From Niastella koreensis GR20-10 (GTDB taxonomy: Bacteria; Bacteroidota; Bacteroidia; Chitinophagales; Chitinophagaceae): DNA of 64,000 nt. The notes under the pieces are model-generated. The model had not been told where the DNA came from and did not search any database. It saw only the letters and a list, made by a program, of their open reading frames with translations. The stretch lies in contig NC_016609.1 in the NCBI RefSeq assembly GCF_000246855.1, positions 4,216,001 to 4,280,000 of the forward strand. Reading direction: 5' to 3'. A program made the position numbers and the translations under genes. Shown here piece after piece: positions 8,631-17,700 of the stretch (position 1 is its first letter; each line of letters begins with the position of its first letter).

Positions 8631-9137
8631 ATGTGTATGGAGCTACAACCATATGTTATTCCAAACAATACAAGGATTGGGCATGTTCATCTAAAGGTTT
8701 CCGATATACAACGGTCTCTCGACTTTTACTGTGGACTATTAGGCTTTGAACTGACTACTACATATGGTAGTGAAGCTGCATTCATTTCTGCGGGTGGATA
8801 CCACCACCATATAGGTTTAAATACATGGTATAGCAAAAATGCATCTCCACCTCCCGCCAATACAACCGGTTTATTTCACACAGCAATTTTGTATCCGACG
8901 CGAAAAGACCTGGCAGTTATCCTTCAACGGTTGCGCGATGCCAGGTATCCTTTAACAGGCGCTTCAGACCACGGGGTATCTGAGGCGCTCTATCTAAACG
9001 ATCCTGATCTTAATGGTGTAGAGCTTTATTGGGACCGTCCAAAGGACTTGTGGCCCAAAAATGCTGACGGGTCACTCAATATGTTTACACGGCCACTCGA
9101 CCTGGACAACTTACTAAATGAAGCGTCTCACAAATAA
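8631..9137 (+). CDS. VOC family protein (glyoxalase / extradiol dioxygenase type)
   Basis: 168 residues with two beta-alpha-beta-beta-beta units of the vicinal oxygen chelate fold. The first unit has IGHVHLKVSDIQRSLDFYCGLLGFEL; the second has GLFHTAILYPTRKDLAVILQRL and ends with DPDLNGVELYWDRP. The metal ligands are probably His in GHVHLKV, His in LFHTAIL and Glu in GVELYWD. This is the layout of CatE-like catechol 2,3-dioxygenase-related proteins, but substrate cannot be assigned. ATG 8631 gives MCMELQP; an ATG at 8637 is also possible. The gene stands alone between debris. Confidence 0.85.
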   Translation: MCMELQPYVIPNNTRIGHVHLKVSDIQRSLDFYCGLLGFELTTTYGSEAAFISAGGYHHHIGLNTWYSKNASPPPANTTGLFHTAILYPTRKDLAVILQRLRDARYPLTGASDHGVSEALYLNDPDLNGVELYWDRPKDLWPKNADGSLNMFTRPLDLDNLLNEASHK

Positions 9138-9500
9138 CTTGATGCTCTGTTTTAAGTAGCCCTAAGTTTTTTCTCGTTCTTCTTTCGTAAGAAGCAAATA
9201 TTGCTCATGTTTCATTTCCATATAACAGGCTCTTTTTGTAAGCTAAGCGTCGCGCTTAAGAACAGTTTCGATTCGCCTGATACCTATGCCACACAGCTAT
9301 GTATGGTGTGAAGATTTACAAATGGCGGGGAAGTGGCAAAAGGCGCACGATGGAGGTACCCCAAATTTGACAAGGCACTCTTTTTGCTGTCAATTAAAAT
9401 ACACCAGACTTTTTTAATGCTGATGAACATGGTCAACTAAATAACGCAGTTCTTCGGGTCCTGGCTTATGTTGAAGCTGCCCCACTTTTGATTGCTGTAG
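9138..9500. other. Gene-poor stretch with debris
   Basis: No complete gene. Near 9410-9520 a short plus-strand frame reads FFNADEHGQLNNAVLRVLAYVEAAP with stops on both sides, probably a scrap of the gene that continues at 9501. Confidence 0.4.
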
Positions 9501-9845
9501 AAGACAGCCTGGCAAGATAGTATTCCCAAGGAAATTATTACAGAGGGGCCATATGGAGGCTGGCTTCATACGAATAAAGGGGTTGTAATTCGGATATTGG
9601 AGAGTGGAGATCGATCGATCGCCGAGTTTCTTCTTAGACCCGGATTACTCGACAACCTACAACTTCATAGGAAGGAAAATATTTCGAATGTGTATGGATT
9701 CCCGGAAGCTGTTGAACAAAAATCAGGAACAACGTATTTCTTCTACCCTGGTAAAAAATTAGTCGTTGCATGGGATAATGCCAAAGACCAAATTTCGGGT
9801 ATTTATTTAGGAGATAATATAATTAAACAAGGTAATAATAAGTAA
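9501..9845 (+). pseudogene. Unrecognised fragment, immunity-protein-like
   Basis: A plus-strand frame opens at 9501 without an ATG and ends at TAA 9843-9845. A TTG at 9597 could start the last 82 codons. The sequence (PYGGWLHTNKGVVIRILESG, then FFYPGKKLVVAWDNAKDQISGIYLG) looks like a small globular beta-rich protein. The next frame (9846-10121) is in the same phase directly after the stop, so both may come from one split gene. The immunity-like label is only an impression of style. Confidence 0.35.
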
Positions 9846-10121
9846 AAAAATAAGGAAATAATAGACAGTTACCTTTTTAGTGGGATTGTTGCCTTAGTTG
9901 GTGAGACAATGCGAGGTAGCTTGCTTGATGCGAAGTGGGAGATGATTAGTTCTAACCTTGATGGCAATATTTGGGAGCCAGGTATTTTAAGTAATGGTAA
10001 ATTGTATAATCCATATTTCCCAGTATATAGAGAACTATATGAGGAGCTACCCGAAACAGGGAAGATGTCGATATACGAGCGGGTAAAAATTGAAATGGCA
10101 GGAAAGACACCTGGGGCATAA
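9846..10121 (+). pseudogene. Unrecognised fragment in phase with the preceding one
   Basis: Continues in the same reading phase after the TAA at 9843. Open to 10121, with an ATG at 9909. Its ending, NGKLYNPYFPVYRELYEELP, resembles the C-termini of polymorphic-toxin immunity proteins in style. No toxin gene is visible beside it. Confidence 0.35.
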
Positions 10122-10210
10122 ACACATACAGTATACTAATTTTTTATAGTCAGGAAGCTTACCAAACCACTTGGTGGTTTTTACGTATCAAGTCAGAAAG
10201 AATCCTTTTA

Positions 10211-10290
10211 AACAAGAGTATTTCGAACTAAAAGAGCCTTCAAATCCAACGACTTGAAGGCTCTCGTAAATTTTAGTCGGGCCGGCTGGA
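10211..10290. repeat. 80-bp repeat: terminator plus tRNA 3'-end scar, copy 3
   Basis: Contains the strong hairpin GAGCCTTCAA / TTGAAGGCTC (10234-10263) followed by AGTCGGGCCGGCTGGA. On the minus strand the second part resembles a T-arm plus acceptor end of a tRNA. The whole 80 bp is closely repeated at 25391-25467. On the minus strand the hairpin is followed by TTTT, so it also serves as terminator of the T9SS gene starting at 12040. Confidence 0.6.
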
Positions 10291-10405
10291 CGGTTGTCTA
10301 ACCTGTTATTGCAGGATTTATTGGAAATCCAACAACTTAATTATCTTATAAACTTCAATAAGCTATTATAAAGTTTCCGTCAATTTTTCATCGTGCCATT
10401 GATAC

Positions 10406-12040
10406 TTATTGTTTAATAAGCCGTAGCACAGAACCGTTTTCAAACTGTAGGAAATAAATGCCCCTGGCCAGTGTCCGTGTGCTGAACTGTACATTGTTGC
10501 TATTAAGTGTAATACTTTGCAGACGTCTTCCATTAACCGCCAGGAGTATTGCCCTTGTATTTACAAGGCTGTTGTCAGCATTAATAGTAATGATGTCTGT
10601 AGCCGGATTGGGATATATACTGCAAGCTGTTGTTGTATTGTTTGGGTAAACGTTTATCGTCTTACTATAACTATAGCTGTCATTAATATCAATGATTTTT
10701 AACCGGTAATACATGGTACCGGAAGTCTTAGGAGTGTCTGTATAATTATAGGTATTGACGTTGGGCTCTTTTGCATTGATTACCGCAACACGCTTAAAAG
10801 TGATGGCGTTTGTACTGCTTTCCAATTCAAAATGGCTGGTGTTTACCTGATTAGCGGTTTCCCATTGTAAATGGTTGTACAACCTGTTATTGTTACCGGA
10901 AAAAGAAATTAATTCAAGGGGTAATACAACACTGTTTGTTTTAACAAAGTAGCCTCCAAAACCAGTAGCATTAAAACTCACTTCCCATCGACTTGCCGAA
11001 CTGTTCCATACAATATTTGCATCAGCCGGGTTTATGTTTATTGCTCCTGTCGCTGTATAGGTATTGGGCAACCCGGTGCCGGTGCTGCTTGTACCTGGCC
11101 GGTATTCAATTAACAGGTTGGCTTTGCCGGTAGCGTCACCGGCACTGGTTGGCAGGGGGAGGGCACTTACCGAATTAAAACTTGTAAATTCGGCCTGGGT
11201 GAAATAAAGGGTTACCAGGCCGGTAGCCGTGCCGGCATTGGCGCCGGGTGCAATTTCATAATGACGCTTAACATATTCTAATCCGGTGGGTTGGATGCTT
11301 TCAATCCATGCTTTCGCAATTACGCTGCCACTGATTGGACTGGCGCCTGAGCCGGTGATTTTACAAATCAATTTAGTGCAGCTTTCTGCATAAATATTAG
11401 TTCCGGAGCTACTTTGGTTCGACACCAATGCTACGGCATTTGTAGTAGTAACGGCGGCATTTGTATAGCTACCTGTAATATAATGGACCGTACAATTGGC
11501 AGATCTGTAATTATAATCCACTCCGAATTGTGGAAGATTTTTTCCTATACCCCCTTCTATAGAAATATTGGCATCGTTTGCGATGGTTGTATAAGCTGAA
11601 CTATTGGTATATCTAACGCCCCCCGCCGTAGAGATGGCGGTAAAATAAAAGCCATAGGTGCTGCCAGCAGGTATTGTAATGCTTAATGACAGCGGTATTG
11701 GGGTAGCTATATTATTTCCCAAAGAAGTTACACTGCCTGATGTTCCGGCCAGGGTCCACGCTGCTGCATTGGTTTCTGAACCAACATAAGAACCGGATTT
11801 ATAATACAACTGATAATTGTCGCTAGCGCCTGTTAAAAGATTAACATCCAGGCTGGATATAGTAACAGCGTTTGAGCCGGTAACGATGTTAAACATCATT
11901 CCTCTGTTTGTATTATTTGCGTTGTACGGTGTAGGGACAGAAAAATCGTTGCATTGGGCGCTTCCTTCCAGTACCTGTATCAACGAACAGAATAACAGGC
12001 TGGCTTTTAACAGGACAGCCGGATTAAATTTTAAATGCAT
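10406..12040 (-). CDS. Secreted protein with T9SS type A sorting domain
   Basis: 544 residues. An N-terminal signal peptide (residues 1-29, ending in GSAQC) sends it through Sec. The middle is low in charge and rich in Thr, Ser, Asn and Gly, typical of adhesin-like Bacteroidota surface proteins. From about residue 370, PLELISFSGNNN...LQWETANQVNTSHFELE is the usual linker domain before a C-terminal sorting signal. The last 75 residues (SIYPNPATDIITI ... GIYFLQFENG ... IKQ) form a type A domain recognised by the type IX secretion system at the outer membrane. Function outside the cell is unknown. It is a single-gene unit with its own terminator at 10234-10263. Confidence 0.9.
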   Translation of the reverse strand: MHLKFNPAVLLKASLLFCSLIQVLEGSAQCNDFSVPTPYNANNTNRGMMFNIVTGSNAVTISSLDVNLLTGASDNYQLYYKSGSYVGSETNAAAWTLAGTSGSVTSLGNNIATPIPLSLSITIPAGSTYGFYFTAISTAGGVRYTNSSAYTTIANDANISIEGGIGKNLPQFGVDYNYRSANCTVHYITGSYTNAAVTTTNAVALVSNQSSSGTNIYAESCTKLICKITGSGASPISGSVIAKAWIESIQPTGLEYVKRHYEIAPGANAGTATGLVTLYFTQAEFTSFNSVSALPLPTSAGDATGKANLLIEYRPGTSSTGTGLPNTYTATGAININPADANIVWNSSASRWEVSFNATGFGGYFVKTNSVVLPLELISFSGNNNRLYNHLQWETANQVNTSHFELESSTNAITFKRVAVINAKEPNVNTYNYTDTPKTSGTMYYRLKIIDINDSYSYSKTINVYPNNTTTACSIYPNPATDIITINADNSLVNTRAILLAVNGRRLQSITLNSNNVQFSTRTLARGIYFLQFENGSVLRLIKQ

Positions 12041-12350
12041 TGGGCTAGGGTAATTAAGGGGTTTATTGATTTGTTATAAATCAAATAATTACGCAATATT
12101 AATACATGTAATCACTTATTACAAATGAGTATTATTATGTATGTGTAATTTAACCTGATTTATGTCCTTTTTACAAGGCTCTTCCTGTACCAAGACATGT
12201 AATAGTCATGCAAAAAAAGCATTTTACATACGAAGTTTGTCGCCTACTGAAGCCGGTCAAATCGTATAAGCACCTACAAGCATATTTTTATTACTATTGA
12301 GAACGATGACTGATTTACTATGGATGGATATAAAATTATTTAAATTAAAA

Positions 12351-12412
12351 AACCCTTCAAATCCAACGATCTGAAGGGTTCATTTTTCTGGTCGGGACAA
12401 CTGGGTGCGACC
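12351..12412. repeat. Terminator plus tRNA 3'-end scar, copy 4
   Basis: Hairpin AACCCTTCAA / CTGAAGGGTT (12351-12380) with an A-tract on its left, followed by GTCGGGACAACTGGGTGCGACC (12391-12412), which on the minus strand is a degenerate T-arm and acceptor end. Same order and orientation as copies at 3237, 10211 and 25391. Confidence 0.55.
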
Positions 12413-12599
12413 TAACCTGCTGATACAGGATATAAAGGTATTAGTACAATTCATTAACCTCCATGGAATAAATCGGTTCATTAAAGCTGAATGACAATTT
12501 GGCTATATTATCGAATGTAATTGAAAAGAAATGGTATCGGCCATGAATGAAACATATAAACAATTTCAGAAAGTAAATTCACTTATCGGGGAATTTCTG

Positions 12600-12857
12600 A
12601 TGAGATCCGTTTTAGAAAATTGCCATATCAAACGCTTTCTGTTTACCCTGTATATAGCAATATTATCACTAAATACTGTACTGGCACAAACCTGTCCGCC
12701 GCCTGTTACTTCCACTATAACTTCTTATTCCAATACATATTATCCCAGGCAGCAGTAACTGCAGAAAGTACATCTGTTACCATGGGCGCGGCCGCTTATG
12801 GAACAACTCCTATCAGTGCGGGTGATGTTTTATTAAGATCGTCGATCATTCGCTGCT
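12600..12857 (+). pseudogene. Truncated secreted surface-protein gene (5' end only)
   Basis: From 12600 the frame encodes a signal peptide (KRFLFTLYIAILSLNTVLAQ) followed by a Cys-Pro-rich start and NTYYP. A frameshift near 12750 shifts to the frame reading VTAESTSVTMGAAAYGTTPISAGDVLL. That motif is a common start of long T9SS-exported Bacteroidota proteins, so most of a large gene has been lost. Homology stops near 12840, exactly where the GC-rich ABC permease region begins on the other strand, which marks a junction. Confidence 0.6.
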
Positions 12858-15287
12858 AAGGGATTCTACAGGGTTAGCAAGGGCCGCGCGAATGGTCTGA
12901 ACACTAACGGTCAATAGGGCAATGGCAAGGGCGACGGCTCCTGCGACAGGGAATATCCACCAACTGATCTGGGTACGATAGGCAAACGTCCCGAGCCATT
13001 TGTACATGGCCCACCACGCAACGGGGAAAGCAATGAGCGCAGCTATCCCGACAAGCACTGTGAAGTCCCTGCTGAGGAGGCCGATGATACTACGGACGCT
13101 GGCGCCAAGGACCTTGCGGATGCCGATCTCCTTGGTGCGTTGTTCCGCGGCATAAGTAACGAGACCGAAGAGACCGAGGCAGGCAATGAGGATGGCGAAG
13201 ACGGCGAAAGTGATGAAGATCTGGCCTGTTTGCTGCTCAGCGTGGTACAATTTATCAAAGTCGTTATCCATGAAGGTGTAGCTGAAGGGCAATCCTTGCC
13301 TGGCGGCATGGAACTTACTTTCCACCTGCCGGATGAGACTGGAGACATCATGCGTGTGGAAGCGGATGGCCATACTGCTCCAGTTATACGTGTTGACCAC
13401 CATGAGAAGGGGATGTATCCTGTCATGCATGGAGTTATAGTTAAAATCCTTTACGACGCCGACGACATGATAGGTAAGTAGATTGTAGTATTCATCATGG
13501 TTGTAGAGGATCAGGTTGAGCGGGTCCTTCACGCCGAGCGTCACTACGGCGGCTTCATTGAGGATGATGGCGGTAGAGTCGGTAGGAAATTGCGCGAGGT
13601 CGAAGTTGCGGCCTTTGACGATCTGCATGCCGAGGGTGGGAACATAATGGTCGTCGACCCTGAGCGTGGTCATGATCGTCGCCTTTCTGGCGTTGAGCGT
13701 GGCATCCGGGAACCAGCCTTCCTGCCAGTACTGGCCATCGACGGTGGGGAGGTCGGGGGTGACGGTTGCGTCGGTGACCCCGGCAAGCGTGAGCAGGTTC
13801 TTGCGAAGATAGGTCGTGCCATCCCGCCCGAGCGCCCAGGTACCATGGATGACGAGTACCTGGTCCCGGTTGAAGCCAACTTCCTTATTTCTAATATAGT
13901 GCAGCTGGCGATAGATGACGATGGTGCTGACGATGAGGCCAATTGAAATAAAAAATTGAAAGACCACCAGGCTGCTGCGGAGCCAGCTGCTCTTGAAGCC
14001 TGCGGCTATCTTTCCTTTCAATACATGAATCGGCTGAAAGGAGGAAAGGTAGAAGGCCGGGTAGCTGCCTGCGAGACAGCCGACCAGCAGCACCAGCAGG
14101 ATGATGATGGGCAGGAGCCGGCCGCTGAAAAAGACGTCGGGATGGAGCGACTTGCCCGCAAGTTGGTTGAACATCGGCAGCAGCAGCACGGCGATGCAAA
14201 AGGCGAGAACGAGCGAGAACAGGCTGAGCAGGATGGACTCGGTGAGGAACTGGATGATTAGGTGTCCTTTTGTCGAGCCAGCAACCTTACGGATGCCCAC
14301 TTCCCTGGCGCGGTTGGCACTTCGGGCGGTACTAAGGTTCATGAAATTGACGCAGGCGATCAGGAGGATGAGCACGGCGATGAGGGAGAAGATGTATACA
14401 AACTGGATATTACTGTTGGCTTCGAGCTCACCGGACTTATTGGAATGGAGGTGCACATCGGTGAGGGGAAAGACAGGGCACCGGAAATGATTGCCCCCCT
14501 TCTCGAGGTCGGCACCCGAAGTGTGAAACACGTTCTGGAGTGCCGGGCTGATATGGAGCTTGACGACTTCGTCTACATCCTTCTGGACCTCGGCTCGCGT
14601 AGTGCCGGGTTGGACAAGGATATAGGTATAATAAGAATTACTTACCCAGTCGTTGTCGCTGGGGTCATTGAAGTTGTAGGCTTCGCGGAGCGGGCGAATG
14701 AAGCTGAAATGGAATTGGGACTGTTCCGGCATGTCCCGGATGACCCCGGTGATCTGTAGGGGTTTATCGTCATTATCTACCACCAGCGTGCGGCCGACGA
14801 CATCGGTGCTGTTGAAATAGCGACGGGCGGCACTTTCATCGATCACGATGGAATGAGGGTTGTTAAGGGCGGTATTGGGGTCACCGGCGATCATCGGCAG
14901 CGTGAAGACCTTGAAGATCGTCGAGTCGGCAAAGGTCAAGTGATGGTCGAAGACATGGTCGTTGCCCTTCCGCACCAGCAGGTTGCCCGGGTTGCGGAAC
15001 CTGACCATCTGCTGGATCTTTGGATAGGAAGTGACGAGAGTGGGGCCGAAAAATTTGGAGGTGGTGGCAGCCTCATAACTGGTGTTATTGAAGTAGAGAT
15101 CCTCATCAATCCGATAGATGCGGTCGGCGTTGACGTTGTAGCGATCGTAACTAAGCTCATCGGTTACGTACAGGACGATCAACAGACAGACACCGAGGCC
15201 GGCAGCGAGGCCGATGATGTTGAGGACGGTAAAGCCCTTGCTTTTCCTGAGGCTGCGGAAGGCAATCTTGAAATAGTTGCGAAACAT
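12846..15287 (-). CDS. ABC transporter permease, MacB/FtsX type
   Basis: 813 residues. Layout is the double MacB-type permease common in Bacteroidota: N-terminal membrane helix (residues 20-42), a periplasmic MacB core domain, a three-helix FtsX domain (about 285-430), a short LRSSLVVFQFFISIGLIV segment, a second periplasmic core and a second FtsX domain at the end (AEQRTKEIGIRKVLGAS, then VAWWAMYKWL). It likely exports or extracts a peptide or lipid-linked substrate with a separate ATPase that is not in the window. The gene is clearly richer in G+C than both flanks and its left edge abuts a truncated gene, both signs of horizontal acquisition. The start at 15287 (MFRNYFKIAFRSLRK) is typical for the family. 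Confidence 0.9.
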   Translation of the reverse strand: MFRNYFKIAFRSLRKSKGFTVLNIIGLAAGLGVCLLIVLYVTDELSYDRYNVNADRIYRIDEDLYFNNTSYEAATTSKFFGPTLVTSYPKIQQMVRFRNPGNLLVRKGNDHVFDHHLTFADSTIFKVFTLPMIAGDPNTALNNPHSIVIDESAARRYFNSTDVVGRTLVVDNDDKPLQITGVIRDMPEQSQFHFSFIRPLREAYNFNDPSDNDWVSNSYYTYILVQPGTTRAEVQKDVDEVVKLHISPALQNVFHTSGADLEKGGNHFRCPVFPLTDVHLHSNKSGELEANSNIQFVYIFSLIAVLILLIACVNFMNLSTARSANRAREVGIRKVAGSTKGHLIIQFLTESILLSLFSLVLAFCIAVLLLPMFNQLAGKSLHPDVFFSGRLLPIIILLVLLVGCLAGSYPAFYLSSFQPIHVLKGKIAAGFKSSWLRSSLVVFQFFISIGLIVSTIVIYRQLHYIRNKEVGFNRDQVLVIHGTWALGRDGTTYLRKNLLTLAGVTDATVTPDLPTVDGQYWQEGWFPDATLNARKATIMTTLRVDDHYVPTLGMQIVKGRNFDLAQFPTDSTAIILNEAAVVTLGVKDPLNLILYNHDEYYNLLTYHVVGVVKDFNYNSMHDRIHPLLMVVNTYNWSSMAIRFHTHDVSSLIRQVESKFHAARQGLPFSYTFMDNDFDKLYHAEQQTGQIFITFAVFAILIACLGLFGLVTYAAEQRTKEIGIRKVLGASVRSIIGLLSRDFTVLVGIAALIAFPVAWWAMYKWLGTFAYRTQISWWIFPVAGAVALAIALLTVSVQTIRAALANPVESLSSE

Positions 15288-15606
15288 GGGATGGTTGGTT
15301 TTATGACAAGAAAGGCTGCCAGGACATTAGGATGTTCCCAAAAGAGTGCCGGGTTTATAAGATTTTGAAGACCATTCTTCTGTCAAGGCTTTCGAGAGAC
15401 AATGATGTTCGGTTTCGATACAGTAATCGTGCAGGAACGAACATCGCCGGGGGGATACGGGGAATTTGTAAAATTCGCGTTCTCTTGTTGTCTCTTTAAA
15501 AGATAGGTGAACTATCGTATCTGTCAAGGCAGCCAAAGAATGAGTAGGCATGCAGTTTATAAAAGTGATTGGACATCCAACGAACTCCCAGGATTCCTAC
15601 CAAACA
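15288..15606. other. Intergenic stretch
   Basis: No gene supported. Base composition falls back from GC-rich to AT-rich here, so the right edge of the transferred ABC-permease segment probably lies between 15290 and 15500. The promoter of the permease should lie here too. Confidence 0.4.
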
Positions 15607-15610
15607 CAAA

Positions 15611-15632
15611 AAAAACGCACTATCGTGCGGGC
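15611..15632 (-). terminator. Rho-independent terminator
   Basis: On the minus strand CCGCACGATAGTGCG forms a stem-loop followed by a run of eight T. It lies directly after the stop of the small secreted-protein gene at 15635. Confidence 0.7.
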
Positions 15633-15634
15633 GC

Positions 15635-15898
15635 TTATGAAGTTAAATGGATTCCATTCTTATAAAATTTTCGATATCCATTAACGTGTCCCCCCTTCAT
15701 GTTGAATTCGCTGGTTACCTGTCCACTATCAGAAACAAACATTCTAATACCATCTACCGATAAATCCAAATGTCTTTTTAGGTCCGAATCGGAATATTTT
15801 CTGACTTCACCAGTAGTAGGAAGCAAGACGATAACATGTTGGGCCTTTAATGCTACTGTTATCCCAAATGAGAGTAATAGTAATAAACTAGGTTTCAT
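15635..15898 (-). CDS. Small secreted hypothetical protein
   Basis: 87 residues with a clear signal peptide (residues 1-19, LLLLLSFGITVALKAQ). The mature part ends in MKGGHVNGYRKFYKNGIHL, which resembles a single MORN-like (toxin-antitoxin repeat-like) strand pair found in Bacteroidota periplasmic proteins. Monocistronic with its own terminator. Function unknown. Confidence 0.65.
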   Translation of the reverse strand: MKPSLLLLLSFGITVALKAQHVIVLLPTTGEVRKYSDSDLKRHLDLSVDGIRMFVSDSGQVTSEFNMKGGHVNGYRKFYKNGIHLTS

Positions 15899-16113
15899 AG
15901 CTTGTTTATTGTTTGGTTGGACATCGTGAATGGCACGTTTCGCCCTAATGTATTAAATTGATTTCGCTTATACAACAATTTTGTTTGCGAGTGCCAAATG
16001 TGCAACAACTGGCACAAATAGAAAATCAGTTAACCGGCTATTTTACGACCGAGAACGAGTCAAATGGTTATTCCAGTGCCTCGTCCTAAAATAAGATGCG
16101 GTTATTCCTGATA

Positions 16114-16155
16114 CAAAAAAACATAAGGATTAACCATATGATTAATCCTTATAAA
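16114..16155 (-). terminator. Terminator of the SusCD-phosphoesterase operon
   Basis: On the minus strand AAGGATTAATCATATGGTTAATCCTT forms a long stem followed by ATGTTTTTTTG. It lies 25 bases past the stop of the metallophosphoesterase. Confidence 0.7.
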
Positions 16156-16179
16156 TCGGTCTAATTATGTAATGTTCCT

Positions 16180-17670
16180 TTAATAAGATATAGCGGTTGA
16201 AAAGTCTGTTGTGAAATTGGATTGTGTATACTGTGCACCGAACCGGTCAGTCGCAACAACTTTAACTGTGGCACCCGGATCTTTGAGGGTGTATTTATAA
16301 AGATGTTCGGGGTTAGCAAAAGCTTTTTCAGTAAGTACGCCGTTATGATACCCCGTAGCCCAGGCATCGATACCAGTAAATCGTTCCATAGACCCGGTTT
16401 TGATATTATTCTCATACACATCCACCTTCCAGGTATTATCCATGTTCCAAACATTTGCTACAATGTCTGATGAGGTCAGGTTAAAACTGAAAGTCCCGTT
16501 AGGTCCACCAAATGAGCTGTTCCCTCTATACATTCTGATCTGGAATTCTTTGGGATAACGTACCGATTTATAATACCAGTTTTTAACAGCATTATTTTCC
16601 ACCTCAAAAACCTGGTAGCCGTTAGGGGTGCCATCGGCATTGATCGTTGATGACCACCACCGGCCGCAGGCCGCGCCATGAATATGCTGATAAAATAAAG
16701 GATTGGTGGCGTTGATATTATTTGCATTTGCGTGCAAATGCCCTGCCATAATATGTACCTCCTTGTAACCGGCAAGCAGATTTTTCATTTCTGTTCCTCC
16801 GGTATTCAAGGTATGCCGGTGATACGACATTACGATCACCTTGTCTTTACTTACATAGCTCAGATCCTGCTGTAGCCAGGCCAACTGCTTAGCCGTAAAT
16901 CCGGAAGAATAGGAGCCATCAGCTGCAAAAATAATATCATTCATACATATAAAATGCACATCACCCACATTGAAGGAATAGTCTAACGGCCCAAAAACCG
17001 CACTAAAAGTTTCGCCATTTTTAGTTTGGTTAGTAGCTGACTTGAATAAATCATGATTACCTGCTACCACAAATGTCGATGGCGAAATAGTAGCGAACGA
17101 TTGCCGGATCGGCACTAACAGGTCTTGCTTATCAGCAACAACATCACCTAACACCAACGTATAGTATGGCAAACTTTCTCCGTTCATATGTGTCTTTATG
17201 TCGTCTACCGTTTCGTTTTTAAATCTGTCCAATTCGGCTGTACTGGCAACCTGCGGGTCTGATATGCCGATAATTTTAAACTTTGTTTCCTTTGCTTTTT
17301 TGATCAGTGTAAAATCAGCCTGCACAGCATCCGACAATGGAGCTGTTATCTTTTTATAGAACTCACGAAGTCCACTGGCGCCAACACTTGCGTTGTATTC
17401 TGCCGGTGCAGAAAAGTAAACGAATTGGGCTGCTGAATCCCTTGTTAAGGTGTAGTTTCCATTATCATCCGTAACAGTACAGGTAAAACCATCGCTTACA
17501 ACCACATTTTTCACCGGGTTGCCGCTATCATCCTGCAGATGTCCCGTGATGGTATTCGCTACCGCTGCATTTTTAATGGCAGCTGTCTTGGCAGTCTGTT
17601 CGGTTGCGTTCTCAGGCTTCTTACAGGCAACGCAAATAAGAAACAATAAATAGATGGATAGATTTTTCAT
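16180..17670 (-). CDS. Secreted lipoprotein metallophosphoesterase (calcineurin-like)
   Basis: 496 residues. Lipobox LICVAC gives lipidation at Cys15, so it is anchored in the outer membrane or periplasm. Residues 40-125 are a carboxypeptidase-regulatory-like N-terminal domain (GHLQDDSGNPVKNVVVSDG). The catalytic domain shows the dinuclear-metal motifs in order: GISDPQV near 137, LGDVVAD near 172, GNHD near 200, SYHRH near 285 and GHLHAN near 312. A C-terminal beta domain follows. This three-part layout is the usual one for Bacteroidota SusCD-linked phosphoesterases. It is the last gene of the susC-susD operon, 30 bases after susD, and so probably cleaves a phosphoester in the substrate the SusCD pair imports. 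Confidence 0.9.
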   Translation of the reverse strand: MKNLSIYLLFLICVACKKPENATEQTAKTAAIKNAAVANTITGHLQDDSGNPVKNVVVSDGFTCTVTDDNGNYTLTRDSAAQFVYFSAPAEYNASVGASGLREFYKKITAPLSDAVQADFTLIKKAKETKFKIIGISDPQVASTAELDRFKNETVDDIKTHMNGESLPYYTLVLGDVVADKQDLLVPIRQSFATISPSTFVVAGNHDLFKSATNQTKNGETFSAVFGPLDYSFNVGDVHFICMNDIIFAADGSYSSGFTAKQLAWLQQDLSYVSKDKVIVMSYHRHTLNTGGTEMKNLLAGYKEVHIMAGHLHANANNINATNPLFYQHIHGAACGRWWSSTINADGTPNGYQVFEVENNAVKNWYYKSVRYPKEFQIRMYRGNSSFGGPNGTFSFNLTSSDIVANVWNMDNTWKVDVYENNIKTGSMERFTGIDAWATGYHNGVLTEKAFANPEHLYKYTLKDPGATVKVVATDRFGAQYTQSNFTTDFSTAISY

Positions 17671-17700
17671 TTAAAATAATTTATTTGATTTCATTGAAGA

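Noticed and set aside
13140..14759. Several long plus-strand frames opposite the ABC permease
   Set aside because: Shadows caused by the GC-rich codon pattern of the permease on the other strand; translations are low complexity and Glu/Asp/Gly rich without motifs.
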